Positions 11,930 through 24,479 of a DNA stretch of 64,000 bases are shown one piece after another (the stretch's first letter is position 1; each line of letters starts with the position of its first letter). The notes beneath the pieces were generated by a model. The model did not search any database and had not been told where the DNA came from. It worked only from the letters and a program-made list of their open reading frames with translations. Origin of the DNA: Anagrus nilaparvatae (taxonomy: Eukaryota > Arthropoda > Insecta > Hymenoptera > Mymaridae); the NCBI GenBank assembly GCA_022575985.1, contig JAKSXM010000053.1, positions 1 through 64,000 of the forward strand. The letters run 5' to 3'. A program made the translations under genes and the position numbers.

Positions 11930-14255
11930 AGTTAACACTGGTGCATTGACTAATAGTATATAATTTTTTTTTTTTTTTTGTTAAAATTTTTTAATCTAAA
12001 TTACAAATTTAATGTGAATGAAAAGTATGTGAACTTGAAATTAAATATTTGAAATAATAAAATTAAAACTATTTTTTAAATTTCTGTGTATATAAATAAA
12101 ATCGTTAAAAATTTTTTTTTTTTTATGTACAATTTTTATAGTTTAGATTTGAATTTTATACTATACCGGTAATAAATAATTTTTTTTCCAATTGCAAAAG
12201 AATATGGTATAAATATATTTATAAAAAACGGTTATATATATAATATTTAAAATATATGTATATTTATGTACTTATTTATTATGTTACATAAGCTACAAAA
12301 CTTTTATTTTTCATGAAAATTTTTCTCGCAAGTGAAATGATTTTTCAAAGTCACATAAAATAGTTTAATTTTTCGAATGCTTAATGATGTAACATACTAT
12401 TTTTGATTGCCTTCTCTTGCATTAAACTTGTGCATAAATCTTGGCTCAGATCCTTAAGCACTTGCTGTTTTTGAAATCAAAAATTTTGCTAAAATTAACA
12501 AATTTTCTTTCTACTTTTAATACGGAAAGAAAAACTTTTGCGATTGCATATAATATACACATACTAATTAAAACCAAATTTTATAAACAAATTTTATGTT
12601 GAAAAATTTTAATATTTTTAATTATTTTTTATAACAAAAAAATTAAATATAAAGTAAAAGTTTACTTTTTTTTTATTTTGTTTTTTTGGTCTTAATTCTA
12701 AAAATTTTTTTCCACGACTAAATTTTTTTTTATTATGCGGCATTAGTTCTGAAAAATAATAAATAAATAACTTTGCGCAAGGTACAAAAAATTTCCTACT
12801 TAGAAAATTTAAATAAAAATATTTAGCTTTGGGGAATCTTTTGGAATTAATTTCATTTACATAAGGTCGTAAAAGTTATTTTTCTAAAGACTATATAAAA
12901 TCTATTTTTTTGTACATAATAAAAATTTTCAATAACAAACTTTATGTATATTTTTATTTTTTTTTTAATTTCTAAGAAATAATAAGAATGCGAGTTTATT
13001 TTTTCTAAAGTTAAAATAGCATTAACCAACTTCGCCGAGCACTCGGGCTAATGATGACGCTAGTACAAAAACTTTAGCACCCTTGATAATTACAATTAAT
13101 ATAGAATTACATATATCTGGGAAAAGAAAGACTTTTTTTGACTTATTTTTCAACCTGGACGGGACAGGACGCCTCTATTACGGAGAAAAATATGACGTTC
13201 AACATTTGCATTCTATCTTCCCTCTCTCGCTATACGCTCGCTTGTGCATTGCATACAACTGCATATAAGTTCAAAATAAATATGTCCCTTATTTCAAGAG
13301 CAACTATTAAATTGGAAAAAAATTAGCTATTAGTTTCAAAAATAAATAAATAAATGGAGTATTTTAATTTTTTAAATTTTTAGAGCAAAATATTCACAAA
13401 TTAAGGTATCAGATCTAAAAAACCAAGCAAGAAGAACTTCCATAAAACTAATGCTAATGAAAAGATTATTTTTAGTTTTTCTTATGACATTATATTTATT
13501 AGGCAAAAATAGACCATTAAGAACATTTTGTTTTTGCTAATGAGGAACAATAGCGCCAATTATTTGGCAGCGTTTCTTACTGTGTGCTTATGTTAAAAAA
13601 AATTCAAAGTCAATATTTTTACTTTAAAAAAGGTTCCTCTTTGATAATGCTTTGGAGAGAAAACAAAAATGTACTTGTTTTTAAAAATTTTAAAATGTGA
13701 AAATTTTTTAATTTTTTTTTAAAGTCGCCAATTTTTACTCAATTGCCCCCTATTGAGAATATTTTTAATTTCGAATATTCACTAATTTTGCGAAAATGTT
13801 CTAATTTTTTTGTTAATATAAGGAAGTTACTTTTTACAGTAAAGTAAATCTAAAAAACTATTTTAGAAAAGACAGTTAATTTCCTTACCTACAAAAAAAC
13901 CTTAAAATAATCAAATAATTTTCATAGAGGGATGATTATAATAATATATTTTTTTTCGTATACCGTACTCTCGCTAGCATTTGCATGTATTTTATTCATT
14001 GGTTCGAGTATTCTTGCCACAGTATAAGATGTGTTACACGTGATTCTTGGCAATTTTAAGAATTAAATATTTATTTATAATCGAATTATCTTTAGGCTTG
14101 ATTATCTTATCGAAAAATTTATATAGATTATTTAGATAGCGATAAGAAAGAAAAAAAGTATCGTTTTCATGATTATGGTAGTAAAATTTAAGATACAATA
14201 AAACATAATTTATTATTTGTTTGGTTTAAGCAATTTAATTTGCTTTTCATTTTTT
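11930..14255. other. AT-rich region without a recognisable gene
   Basis: Mostly A/T homopolymer-rich sequence. A short GC-richer patch at about 13,030-13,080 (TTCGCCGAGCACTCGGGC) resembles one at about 17,900 (GAGTGCTCGGCGAAGCC) in the opposite orientation, so both may be remnants of one short dispersed repeat. The open frames here are short, overlapping and without domain character. Confidence 0.5.
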
Positions 14256-14647
14256 GATAACCTTAGTTTTAAGCACAACATTTTTTGAACACAATATTAT
14301 AAAGTTTAACACTAAAATTAGAACACATTTTTTTAAGCACACGTTTTATTAAACACAAAAAATTAAACGCACAAAAAATTCAACACGGAATTTTCAACAC
14401 ATGAAAATTCAACACATTCAGACACAATAATTTTCAACAAAAAGATTTTGGGCCTGAAAATTATTGTGCCTAAATTCATGAACGTGTTTAATTTCATGTA
14501 CTGGAAACACTGTGTTAAACTTTTTATGTGCTTAATTTTTTTTGTTCAATAAAATATGTGCTTAAAAAAATATGTTCTAATTTTGGTGTTTAATTTAATA
14601 TATAATAATTGCTTCAAAAAATTTTGTGCTTAAAAACTAAGGTTATC
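14256..14647. mobile_element. MITE of about 390 bp with perfect terminal inverted repeats
   Basis: The element starts GATAACCTTAGTTTTAAGCA and ends with the complementary TGCTTAAAAACTAAGGTTATC. The interior consists of AACACA/GCACA-type short repeats mirrored about the centre near 14,450. It is non-coding and folds end to end, a typical non-autonomous inverted-repeat transposon. The transposase family is not identifiable. Confidence 0.8.
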
Positions 14648-16017
14648 CATTTTTTCACAACGTAAAAGAGGTCTCTAAAATTTTACACAAAAGGGTTTCC
14701 AAGATAAACTTTTCCGAGAAATCCGAAAGTCAAGTTAGAATTTTTATTTTCAAAAAATTCATTAAATAAAAAAATTTTTTAAATCATTTTTTGAGCTTTA
14801 AACGGCTTTGAAGCACTTAAAAGGTAAGTTTGACAAAAAAGGAATTTACCGCCATACAATGTATAGAAAAACACATTTAAAAAAAAAAAACAAAAAAGTG
14901 AAACTTTTTGAGAAATTAGTGTTTAAAATTTCATTTAGTTTTCCTGATTTTTTTGGAAATAATGTGATTCAAATTGGATGGAAAATTTTACTACCTACCT
15001 TAGAAAAGAAAATATTTTTTATGCTTATTTAGGGCGTTTAGAAAACCTATTGCTGAGAAATTTAAAGAAAACGAAAAAATATATACATTATATTAAATAG
15101 AGATAAAAAATGTTAGCTTCACGGTTAACTTTGAACGATTAATATGAAATCAGTTTTATGATTCAAAGTCTATAATAAAAAAAAAAATAAAAAAAAATTT
15201 TTTAAAAACACGCTTTTATTTATGCGTTATCTAGTATAGTTTTAGCGCACTAAAACGTAAAAAATAAATTTATAATGAGTATTTTTGATTTTTAATAAAG
15301 TTTTCTGATAATTAAAAAATAAAAACATTTTTTTTATTGCAATAAATTTTGAGAAATTTTTTTATTTCGTTTTAATATTAACATAGCTTCTTTCTTTACG
15401 ATTAACTGTAAATATTTTTAAAAATAATTTAAACTAGTTTTTATTTATGAAAAAAATTCAAGGACGTCTGTTTTACTATTTATCGTACCTTTTCCTAGGT
15501 CCGACTTGTCACATTTTAGGATAAATCTACCTTCCCCCAAACTCTGATCGTCATTAAATTTATGGTCGTCATTTATTGTAAGTAATGTAAAAGTTTTAAC
15601 AGTAAATAAAGCTCAAATAAAAAATTTTTTTAAACACACTGTTGCTTAAATGTACTAAAAAGTAAAAAAAAATTAATTTTCTAGCTAAAATATAATTTTT
15701 ATTTGTGTTTAGAATTTTGTAAATATTTGGTAAAAATCGTAAATTTACTAAATTTAGTGTATCATCGAAAAATTCTAGAATTCTCCATTTTTTTGCGAAT
15801 TTATTAAAAAATTTGTAAATTCACAATTACTTTCAGTAAATTTAAAATTTTTTGTATAAATTTTTCGAAAATATTCTAATTGTTTGTTAATACAAGGTAG
15901 TTTCCTTTTACTTTGTGTGTCACACGATTTTAAAAAATATCTACGAAAAAATTCATTCAATTGAATTAAATTTGATTTCTCTTCATAAAAAAATTTTCAA
16001 AACTTTTAATAACATAA

Positions 16018-17220
16018 ATGAACCAGTCTATGCCATAAGGAGATACGCGCGGCCGAAAGGTAGAATGTTGTGAAAAATAAAACATTTTTAAAAAAAGGGC
16101 TTTATGGGTATCATTGGGTAGATAATTAAATTTCGCGTAATTTAACATAACAATTTTTATTTTTTCATAAACCGTTTTAATAATATTGTTAATAAACCAT
16201 CTTTTTTGTCTAATCGAATTTTAATTAAAATTTAAACCTTAACTTACTATAACTTCTTCAAAAAGTTATATTTAAAAAAAAATTTTGAACACCTCTTCAG
16301 AAACGGCGTGCTTATTATAAAAAGAAAAAAAAACCACTAAATTTGCAGTTTTTGTTAATAAAATAATTAAATTTTCATTAAGAAAAAAGTAACACCAACA
16401 TCGCAACTTTTAATGAAAAAACTATATCGACGTAATCCTAAAAAATCAAAATTCTGAGTCGACAGTTTTGAAAATAAATATTTAATAAAGTTTTTCTGAA
16501 AATTTCAGATTTCTGAAATAAAAAATGTTACCAGGGCAAATAAATAAACATTTTGTGTGTTATTACGAATGAATAAACCAGTGCCGTATTTGCATGTAAT
16601 ATCTATCGAAGTGTCATATACTACATGTGGGCTCTTCCGCGACATGTAAACAGGACTGAATTGCTTGTCTGTAAAAACACATAAAATATTTATTTAATTG
16701 CCCTGGTTTCAATTTTATCTCTAGAAATTTGAAACTTTCAAAAAAAACTTCCTTAAATATCCATTTTTAAAACTGTCGACTCAGAATTTTGAATTTTTAG
16801 GATTCCGTCGATAGTTTTTTCTTTTAAAGTTGCGATGTTGGTGATACTTTTTTCATAATGAAAATTTAATTATTTTATTAACAAAAACTGCAAATTTAGT
16901 GGTTTTTTTTTCTTTTTATAATAAGCAAGCCGTTTCTGAAGAGGTGTTCAAAAATCTTTTTAAAATATAACTTATTGAAGAAGTTATAGTAAGTTAAGGT
17001 TTAAATTTTAATTAAAATTCGATTAGACAAAAAAGATGGTTTATTAACAATATTATTAAAACATTTTATGAAAAAATAAAAATTGTTATGTTAAATTACG
17101 CGAAATTTAATTATCTATCCAATGATACCCATAAAGCCCTTTTTTTGAAAATTTTTTATTTTACACAATACATTCTACCTTTCGGCCGCGCGTATCTCCT
17201 TATTGCATAGACTGGTTCAT
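16018..17220. mobile_element. Foldback element of about 1.2 kb with arms over 500 bp
   Basis: The left arm begins ATGAACCAGTCTATGC and the right arm ends GCATAGACTGGTTCAT. Almost the whole 600-bp left half is the imperfect reverse complement of the right half, including CGCGGCCGAAAGGTAGAAT (left) and ATTCTACCTTTCGGCCGCG (right). The axis is near 16,619 and a short unpaired centre contains CTACATGTGGGCTCTTCC. Apparent open frames in the arms are mirror images and non-coding. Confidence 0.85.
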
Positions 17221-18957
17221 AATGGCAACTTCAAAATATAAAATAATATTCAAAAAAAAATAAATTAAGATTAAGTAGGAATTGATTCACAAAATGGAAA
17301 AAATTATGCAAATCAAATTTTTAAATAAAAATTTATTTATCAAATAAAAATTACAATTTCTGTACCAGAGATCACAAAATTTGAATAGAAAAAATAAGGC
17401 GTTTGAATGAGTATATATAATTTTTTTTCTAAACATTAATATATTTTTACCCATAGCTAAAAAATTTAGAATGGTCTAGATCACATTTAAACATTAAAAT
17501 GGTCTAGACACTTTTTTTAAAGGCCAAAAGTTAGAGCTAGACAATTTTTTTGGGGGGTCATTTTTGGAATCAAATTTTTTTGGGAGGGATGGGTAAAGTT
17601 TTTGATTCCCGTTAATTATTTAATGTAAAATTAGCTAAAAATGGTTAAGCTGACTGCTGAAGTCATTTTGACCCTCGTTGACCCCCCCCCCGCCTTGTAT
17701 CCGCCGCTGCTTTTCCAATGGCAAGAAGCAAAAAAGAGAGCTTTCAGTTTTCTAAGAACATATCTGTTTTTGTTATTAAATTTTTACAGTAGAAAATGAA
17801 AAATTCTGCAACCAGAAATTAATAAAGAAATAGTATATTAAGTATCAAGGGCGTAAAAGTTTCGGCACTAGCGTGAGCACTAGCACGAGTGCTCGGCGAA
17901 GCCGGGCACGAGTGATTTGTGTTCACGCTCGTGTCTAAAGTATTTCGCCCATGGTGCTTACACTATTTTTTGCCCCCCTAGGCGTAGAACGAGTTCAGAA
18001 AATTCTTTACGCACGAGTTTTACGCCCGGGAGGGCAAAAAGTATTATTTTTTAACAGATCCTTTTAAAAGTATAAGGACTGTTGTAAAATAATAGAAAAT
18101 AAAATTTTATACAAAAAACGAATATATGTTCGAAACATTTTTTAAATTTTCTAAAAAAATCGTAAATGTTCTACTTTTTTTATAGATACACGAAAAAAAT
18201 TTAAATTTGTCAAACTTCAAAAATTATAAAATTTTTTTTTAATTTTTAGTTACTACAGCCATCTATTATTTTCTAAGTAATTAAAATTTTGTAACTATAT
18301 TACCACATGAGGTAAATTTTTTTATAAGCAATTTTTTACTCTATTACTCACATTGAATTCAAAACGAACTCAATCCGGCGAAATATTATGATCAATTTAT
18401 GATTACTATGTGAGCTCATAAAGAATTCTTTATGAATTACTTGTAAAATTATGAATTCATTTTGCTTGCTGGGTAATGAAAGGATTTTTTTATTTGTAAC
18501 TTTGGTTTATAATTTTGGTTGATGAGTTAGGACTCTAATTAAGGTAAGAAATTAATTAATTTTTTTTGTTATATGAACAAATTTTTATTTTCAAGCCAAA
18601 TTTTCACTCTATATCTTTTGGGAGAAAAAATATCCATATCCATAGTTTTATATATCTTTTTAGTTTATCGATCCCAAAAGACTAGCTTTTTGTTATGTTA
18701 CTTTCCGCTTAAACATTTCCTAAATTTTGTAGTTCTTATAATATCCTTAAAGTTAAATTTCATCCATTTTAAGATCTCAATATTAAAAATCAGCAACAAA
18801 CCATTCTTTGTAATCAAGGTGTCTACCAGGTCCTTATGGTCCTTGTGGTCCTTACAAGGTCCTTATTTTCAGAAAATGGTCCTTGTGGTCCTTAAAAGGT
18901 CCTTATTTTCAAGTTATTTGCTCTAATAAATGGGGATCAAATTTTGGTAAAAAATAT
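17221..18957. other. AT-rich region with a GC-rich palindromic patch
   Basis: No gene is supported. At about 17,860-18,035 a GC-richer patch contains repeated GCACGAG and CTCGTG motifs and the palindrome GCTCGGCGAAGCC. At about 18,820-18,910 a short GGTCCTT(A/G) repeat occurs twice, each ending in AAGGTCCTTATTTTC. A poly-C run lies near 17,682. Confidence 0.5.
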
Positions 18958-19222
18958 ATACTATTTCAGTTTACGTTCCCAAAGAACTAGCATTTTCATA
19001 TGTTTTTTTCGGTTTAAACTTTTCTTTATCAAACTGAAAAATTGAAATGCTGAAGTCATGAATTTTGTTTTTCCTAGTTATATTTTATTATTTACTTGTA
19101 AAAAGTAAAATATTTGATATTTATGACTTCAGCATTTCAAATTTCCAGTTTGATAAAGAAAAGTTTAACCCGAAAGTAACATATGAAAATGCTATTCCTT
19201 CGGCTTCTTAAACTTAAATAGT
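18958..19222. mobile_element. Palindromic repeat family A, copy 1
   Basis: A palindrome of about 260 bp: CTAGCATTTTCATATG, GGTTTAAACTTTTC, TTTATCAAACTG and GAAATGCTGAAGTCATGA on the left are mirrored on the right by TATGACTTCAGCATTTC, AGTTTGATAAAG and CATATGAAAATGCTA. Two more copies lie at about 28,913-29,165 and 30,664-30,905. It is non-coding and MITE-like. Confidence 0.8.
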
Positions 19223-19319
19223 ATATAAAACTATCAGGCCAAAACATAAACAATAATTACCCATTCATTACTGCTTAAAGAGTTTTATATTAAAATCTTT
19301 AAAGTAAAAATTCATCTCT

Positions 19320-20085
19320 GCCAGGCTATATTTTTTAGAACAAATGTTTAGAAGTGAAATTAAAAATTTAAATACTTAGAAAAATAATTCTTATTTACCC
19401 TTTTTATAGTGAACAATTAGAATTATTTCTGAAAGTTACAAGTCAAAATATTATATAGAAAAAAAATTATGAATAGTTGAAGTTAAATTTCACTGCTAAC
19501 GGACAACTATTTTTGAGATTAAATGTCCAGAAGTGAAATCAAAAACTAAAATACTTGGAAAAATTATTTTTATTTACTCTTTTTATAGCAAACAATTTGA
19601 ACTATTTCTGAAAATTATAAGTCTTCCTCTCTACTAGAAGAAAAATTATTTCTATATAGTTTAAAATCTTTCAGTTTTTAAGTTTTCCTCGGTAAATAAA
19701 AAATTTAATTTCAAAGATATACTAAACAAGGAATTTTTTTTTTCCAGTTGAGATAAAGACTTGTCATTTTCAGATATAGTTCTAATTGTTGGCTATTAAA
19801 AGAGTAAATAAAAATTAATTTTCTAAGTATTTTAGTTTTTGATTTCACTTCTGGACTTTTAATCTCAAAAAATTGTTGCCCCTCTGGAATGAAATTTAAT
19901 TAACTTTAACTCTTCATAACTTATTTTCTATATAAGATTTTGACTTGTAACTTTCAGAAATAATTCTAATTGCTGACTATAAGAAGTGTAAATAAAAATT
20001 ATTTTTCTAAGTATTTTAGTTTTTGATTTCACTTCTGGAAATTTAATCTTAATAGTTGTCCGGTAGGAATGAAAAACTATTATTA
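19320..20085. mobile_element. Inverted repeat of about 0.77 kb with doubled arms
   Basis: A module containing AGAAGTGAAATCAAAAACTA, AATACTTGGAAAAATTA and a TTTTTATAGT(G/C)AAC core occurs twice in direct orientation (about 19,345-19,460 and 19,515-19,640). It then occurs twice in reverse complement (about 19,780-19,870 and 19,950-20,060). The element is therefore a palindrome whose arms are themselves tandem duplicates, as in foldback elements. No coding capacity. Confidence 0.7.
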
Positions 20086-23000
20086 GGTAATTTGTCGTTT
20101 ATTTTTCTGAAAGAGTTACTTGAAATTTTTATAAATAATGAATAAGTTTTAATAATTGTAAGAAATAGTTCCATAATTTCAAAACCTTTATGTTAAAACA
20201 GCGAAATTAGTTAATTTAATTTAAAAATAAAGTATCTTAAAGGTGTATATATAAAGTTTAGGGGTATTTGAGGTAATAAATGACCAAATTTGCCCTTTTA
20301 CAACGACAACCATCTCAATCCATCCATAAAACGAAAGAAAATAACTTTTCATTATAATCTTGAATGTGTGTTACAAAACGAGATATCAACCCCTAAAGTG
20401 GGGTAAATTTTCAAATAAATTTTCAAATTTTTTATTCGAAATTTTTACAACTCATCTATGCTTGTCTGATTGTACTATACAGTACTGTACAAAAAATTAT
20501 GAAAAAATATTTTTATTTTTATGTGCGTTTGAAAGTTTAAAAAAATACGCAAGCAACTACATGTTAACTATACGCAAAGTAAGTATATTTTTTTATGCGT
20601 GATTTTTTTACACATTTGTAAGGATTTTCACCTTTATGGAAAGGCATCCTTTTGAAATAAAAATTTTAATTGAATAACTTTTAAGAATTAACTTCTAATG
20701 AATTATTATAGAAAATTCCACTAAAGTTCCGCTAGATACACAGATAGAAATTTAAACAGCAAATCTAAAAAAAATATTTGAACAAAGTAACATGTCATAA
20801 AAAAATTTTTGTAAACTTTGCTCTTTGTTATAAGATTTACTGTTTAATATTCTAACTGTGTATCCAGTCAACTTTTAGTGCACTTTTCTATAAATTTATT
20901 AGAAATTTTAACTCTTGAAATTTGATAACCCTTCGGGACTTACACATACTTATTATTAAACCATAATATTTAACTGCGCCTCGCGCAGGAAAAAAAATTT
21001 TTGCAAGAAATAAAATTTTTCAAAACTTTTTTATTTCTGTAAAAAATTCTTGCGAGATTCAGAAAATTATAACTAATTTATTTTTTCATTTAAAATATAT
21101 AATGTTACTTTATTAATTACGAAAAAAAAAATTGCCGACCAAAAAAAAATGACTTCATTTCTCATGAATGCATTTTAAAAAAGTGCATGTGCATAAAGAT
21201 TCGTAAAACTTTCAAAAAAGTACGGCGTAATTAAAAATGTTGAATTTAAATAGTTAATGAATGACTAAGCAAAAAGTCGACCAAAAATAAATGACTTATT
21301 TTCCCTTCGGAAAATTAGCAAAAGTATTTGATTTTTCTGCATTTTCTATTCATGCTACGTGGTCGGCGTTTGTTTTCCGATGGATTTTTTTAAAATTTAA
21401 AGTATATCTAGGCATATGCCGACTATATTAAATTTACCCGGAAAATCGGTTTTCTGATACAATTTAATTAGGCTGGAAAAGCCCTTAGTAACCAAATAAT
21501 TTGGTCGGCATTATTAATTTCAGGTTCTATAGGTACAAACTAGCTTAGTTCTTTTCATTACAAGCGGTAATCGATCATAAAATCATTATTTTACCTCGGT
21601 TAACTTAGCCCCCCAAAAAAATTTATTTATATTTTTTATAGCTCAAATTAATCCTTTTTAATTGTACCAAATGTACATCGAATTTATTTTTTTGTGCAAA
21701 ATTGTGCTTTTCTGCTTAACGTATAAAACAGGCGGGGGGCTGAAAAATTATCCCCCCAATTGAAAAACTTATTTTTCTGCTGAACTATGCAATGCACAAT
21801 TAAACGCTTTAGTGCACAGTTCAAAAAAAAATTTTGGACTCCAGAATAGAATTCTACGGAAAATTTCATATGGGGCACTGTAATGAAAAAAAATTTTACT
21901 GTAAAGTACGCGTTAGCGAGAAGATTTAATGAACACAATTTTCTCAAAAATTAAAAATTTCAAAAGATTGAAAAAAACAAAGATCGCTGTAAAAAATTAT
22001 ATTGCCCATAACTATTTTTCTGCTTACTTTAAATGATTCTAGGTGGTCTCAAAATTTTTCCAAATTTATCTTCTTGCAAAATTATATAAATAATCTTTTT
22101 TGTAAAAGCAATATTTTTCCAGATATTCACGCAAGAACGATTCAGTTTGTTGATTTTTCGTTCAACAGCATTTTTTGCCATGTCATATCTCCTTTAATAT
22201 TAATCGTACGAAAAAAAAAAATCGCTTTATTTGTCAACGAAAATACTTCGTGTTGGTAATATATAATTTTTTTTGTAATACTACCAAATTTGAAGTGAAA
22301 TTAAAAATACTTTAAAAAATTTAAAAATTTTTTGGACAAAAATCACACTTTTCATTGCGCTATAACTCTGAAGGTATGTATGTTTAACCCTCCGTGGGGT
22401 CACTATATTTTTACCCTCGCGTTTGGGGTCACTGTAACGATATCGACAATGCCAATTTTTGGCTCCTTTAAAAATAATTTTTGGCCAAATTTTTTTTTTA
22501 AGGTTTTAGATAAATATTTCAATTAAAGTATACAAAAGGTTTTAGGCCAAAATGTCCGCTCAGTTTTGGGCAAAAAATTCTGGAATGGCGGAAAACGAGG
22601 ATTTTTTTATTTTTCGGTCCAAAATTTATATCTCCGGCCCTAATTGATATTAAGGGGAAATATTCTAGGGATTTAATCTTCAGATATATATCTTCAAAAA
22701 AAAAGCCCAGATTTGGCTCCTTTGCGAAAACCATATTTATTTTGCAATCTGAAAAATGGTGTTTTTTCGATTTCAAAAATTTCAAAAAATTGAAGGTTTT
22801 ATGGGTTAAACACCACCCCAGGGGCAATCCTTAATTTCATTTCTGTTGGCAATATTTTTTAAAAATTAGTTCCAGAATACAGAATACAGAAGTATATTTT
22901 TAAACTTTTTGAGAAGTATTCAAAGTCAATGAAGCTCATAAAAAGTATATTTCATTACACGCTGCAAAAAGATCTACTTTCTTACTTTCGGGCCATCTAC

Positions 23001-23740
23001 TTTTTTTTGCTTTGCTAATGAAAAACTATGTTTGAACACGGTAAAAAATGTAGGAAAGAATGAATTGGTTGCGCGAGAAGACTAATCGCAGGCGTCTCGC
23101 CCCACAAATATTTATTTATCTCGCGAGCAAAATTTTCGGCTTCGCAGACGCCAAGAATATTTGCTCTCGAGACGAAGCGCGCGCAGTTGCCTCACGCGAC
23201 TCTTTCTATTCGCCCTGAGGGTAATGGCGGATTTTAGTTAGTCACGTGGTTTCCCCTTTTTTATTGGGAAAACTTTACACGTAAAGCATAGGAAAAATTA
23301 TGAAAATTGGAGATTAAACAATTATAAACTGTATTTTGGATAAAATTTTTTTAGCATAGCAAATGTTATAATAAAATGTATATGGGCGTTTTTCACGGGA
23401 ACTGTATATTTTTTTATTGTTAACGGCAGAACACTTATTACCTTTTTTTTCAAATTTTTTCGTAGTTTTATGCTTCTCAAAGTCCAAATAACCTAAAATT
23501 TTCAATGGCACTGCTACAAATATAAAAAAAAAAATTCTACGTGTTATTCTTATGGGATTTTTTATTTATGCGGACGTTTTTGACACGGACATTTTTGACA
23601 TTTCGAGACTAATATTTAAATAGCTCTCACGCCTAGCTTGAAAGATCGGATTATGCAAACGGCGGGCACTTGGGATTTTATAGCGGAAAATGAACGTTCA
23701 ACCTATAAGGAGATAATACTTTCTTGGATTTAAATGTTTC
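20086..23740. other. AT-rich region with dispersed repeat fragments
   Basis: No gene is supported. At about 20,379-20,425 the sequence AACGAGATATCAACCCCTAA continuing into AGTGGGGTAAATTTTCAA is the reverse complement of modules at about 25,500 and 25,805. A GC-rich patch at about 23,060-23,260 (GCGCGAGAAGAC, TCTCGAGACGAAGCGCGCG) resembles no gene I know. Confidence 0.5.
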
Positions 23741-23750
23741 ACCTAGCTTC

Positions 23751-24478
23751 TTGAGAGTTATTTGATAAAACGTGTCTCTCGGGGCAGCTGAAAATGAGCA
23801 AAAAATTTTCCTGCTCGGATCGGGCTGAAATTTTCAGGAAAGGTTGCTTTTTTGATCCCCAAAAACATGGTGAAACCCGTTTTTCAAAATCAGTCATCCT
23901 CTTCGAGATATTTATCAATATGTCTCCCATTTAAAATACATGGGAAAAACCATTTTATAGCGGTTTTTCTGATTTTGCTTCACAATTTTAGTTTGACTAA
24001 GCACCAAACCAACGAGAAAAGTTTTTTTTAACATTCATTCACATGCCTGCTTCATTATATAGAGGATTGGTGTTTGTCCAACGTGGCGAGACGTCTCTAT
24101 GTCTGAAAAAATCGCGTTTAAAATTGAAAAACTAACGTTTTTTAAAAATTGCGTATATTAAATTATTTATATGTATATAATTTATTTAAAATTAATGTTA
24201 AAAAAAACTCTTCTCGTTAGTTTGGTGCTTGGTCAAACTAAAATTGTGGAACAAAATAAGAAAAATCGCTACTAGATGGCTTTTCCCATGTATTTTAAAT
24301 GGGAGACATATTGACAAATATCTCGAAGAGGATGACTGATTTTGAAAAACGGGTTTCACCATGTTTTTGGGGATCAAAAAAGCAACCTTTCCTGAAAATT
24401 TCAGCCCGATCCGAGCAGGAAAAATTTTTGCTCATTTTCAGCTGCCCCGAGAGACACGTTTTTTCAAATAACTCTCAA
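23751..24478. mobile_element. Foldback element of about 0.73 kb
   Basis: The left arm (TTGAGAGTTATTTGATAAAA, CGTGTCTCTCGGGGCAGCTG, TTTCAGGAAAGGTTGC) is the reverse complement of the right arm (GCAACCTTTCCTGAAA, CAGCTGCCCCGAGAGACACG, CAAATAACTCTCAA), with an axis near 24,115. Short, nearly identical open frames on opposite strands of the two arms are a consequence of the palindrome. Weaker outer similarity (CACGGGAACTG near 23,395 and CTGTTCCTGTG near 24,952) suggests it sits inside an older inverted repeat. Confidence 0.8.
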
Positions 24479-24479
24479 A

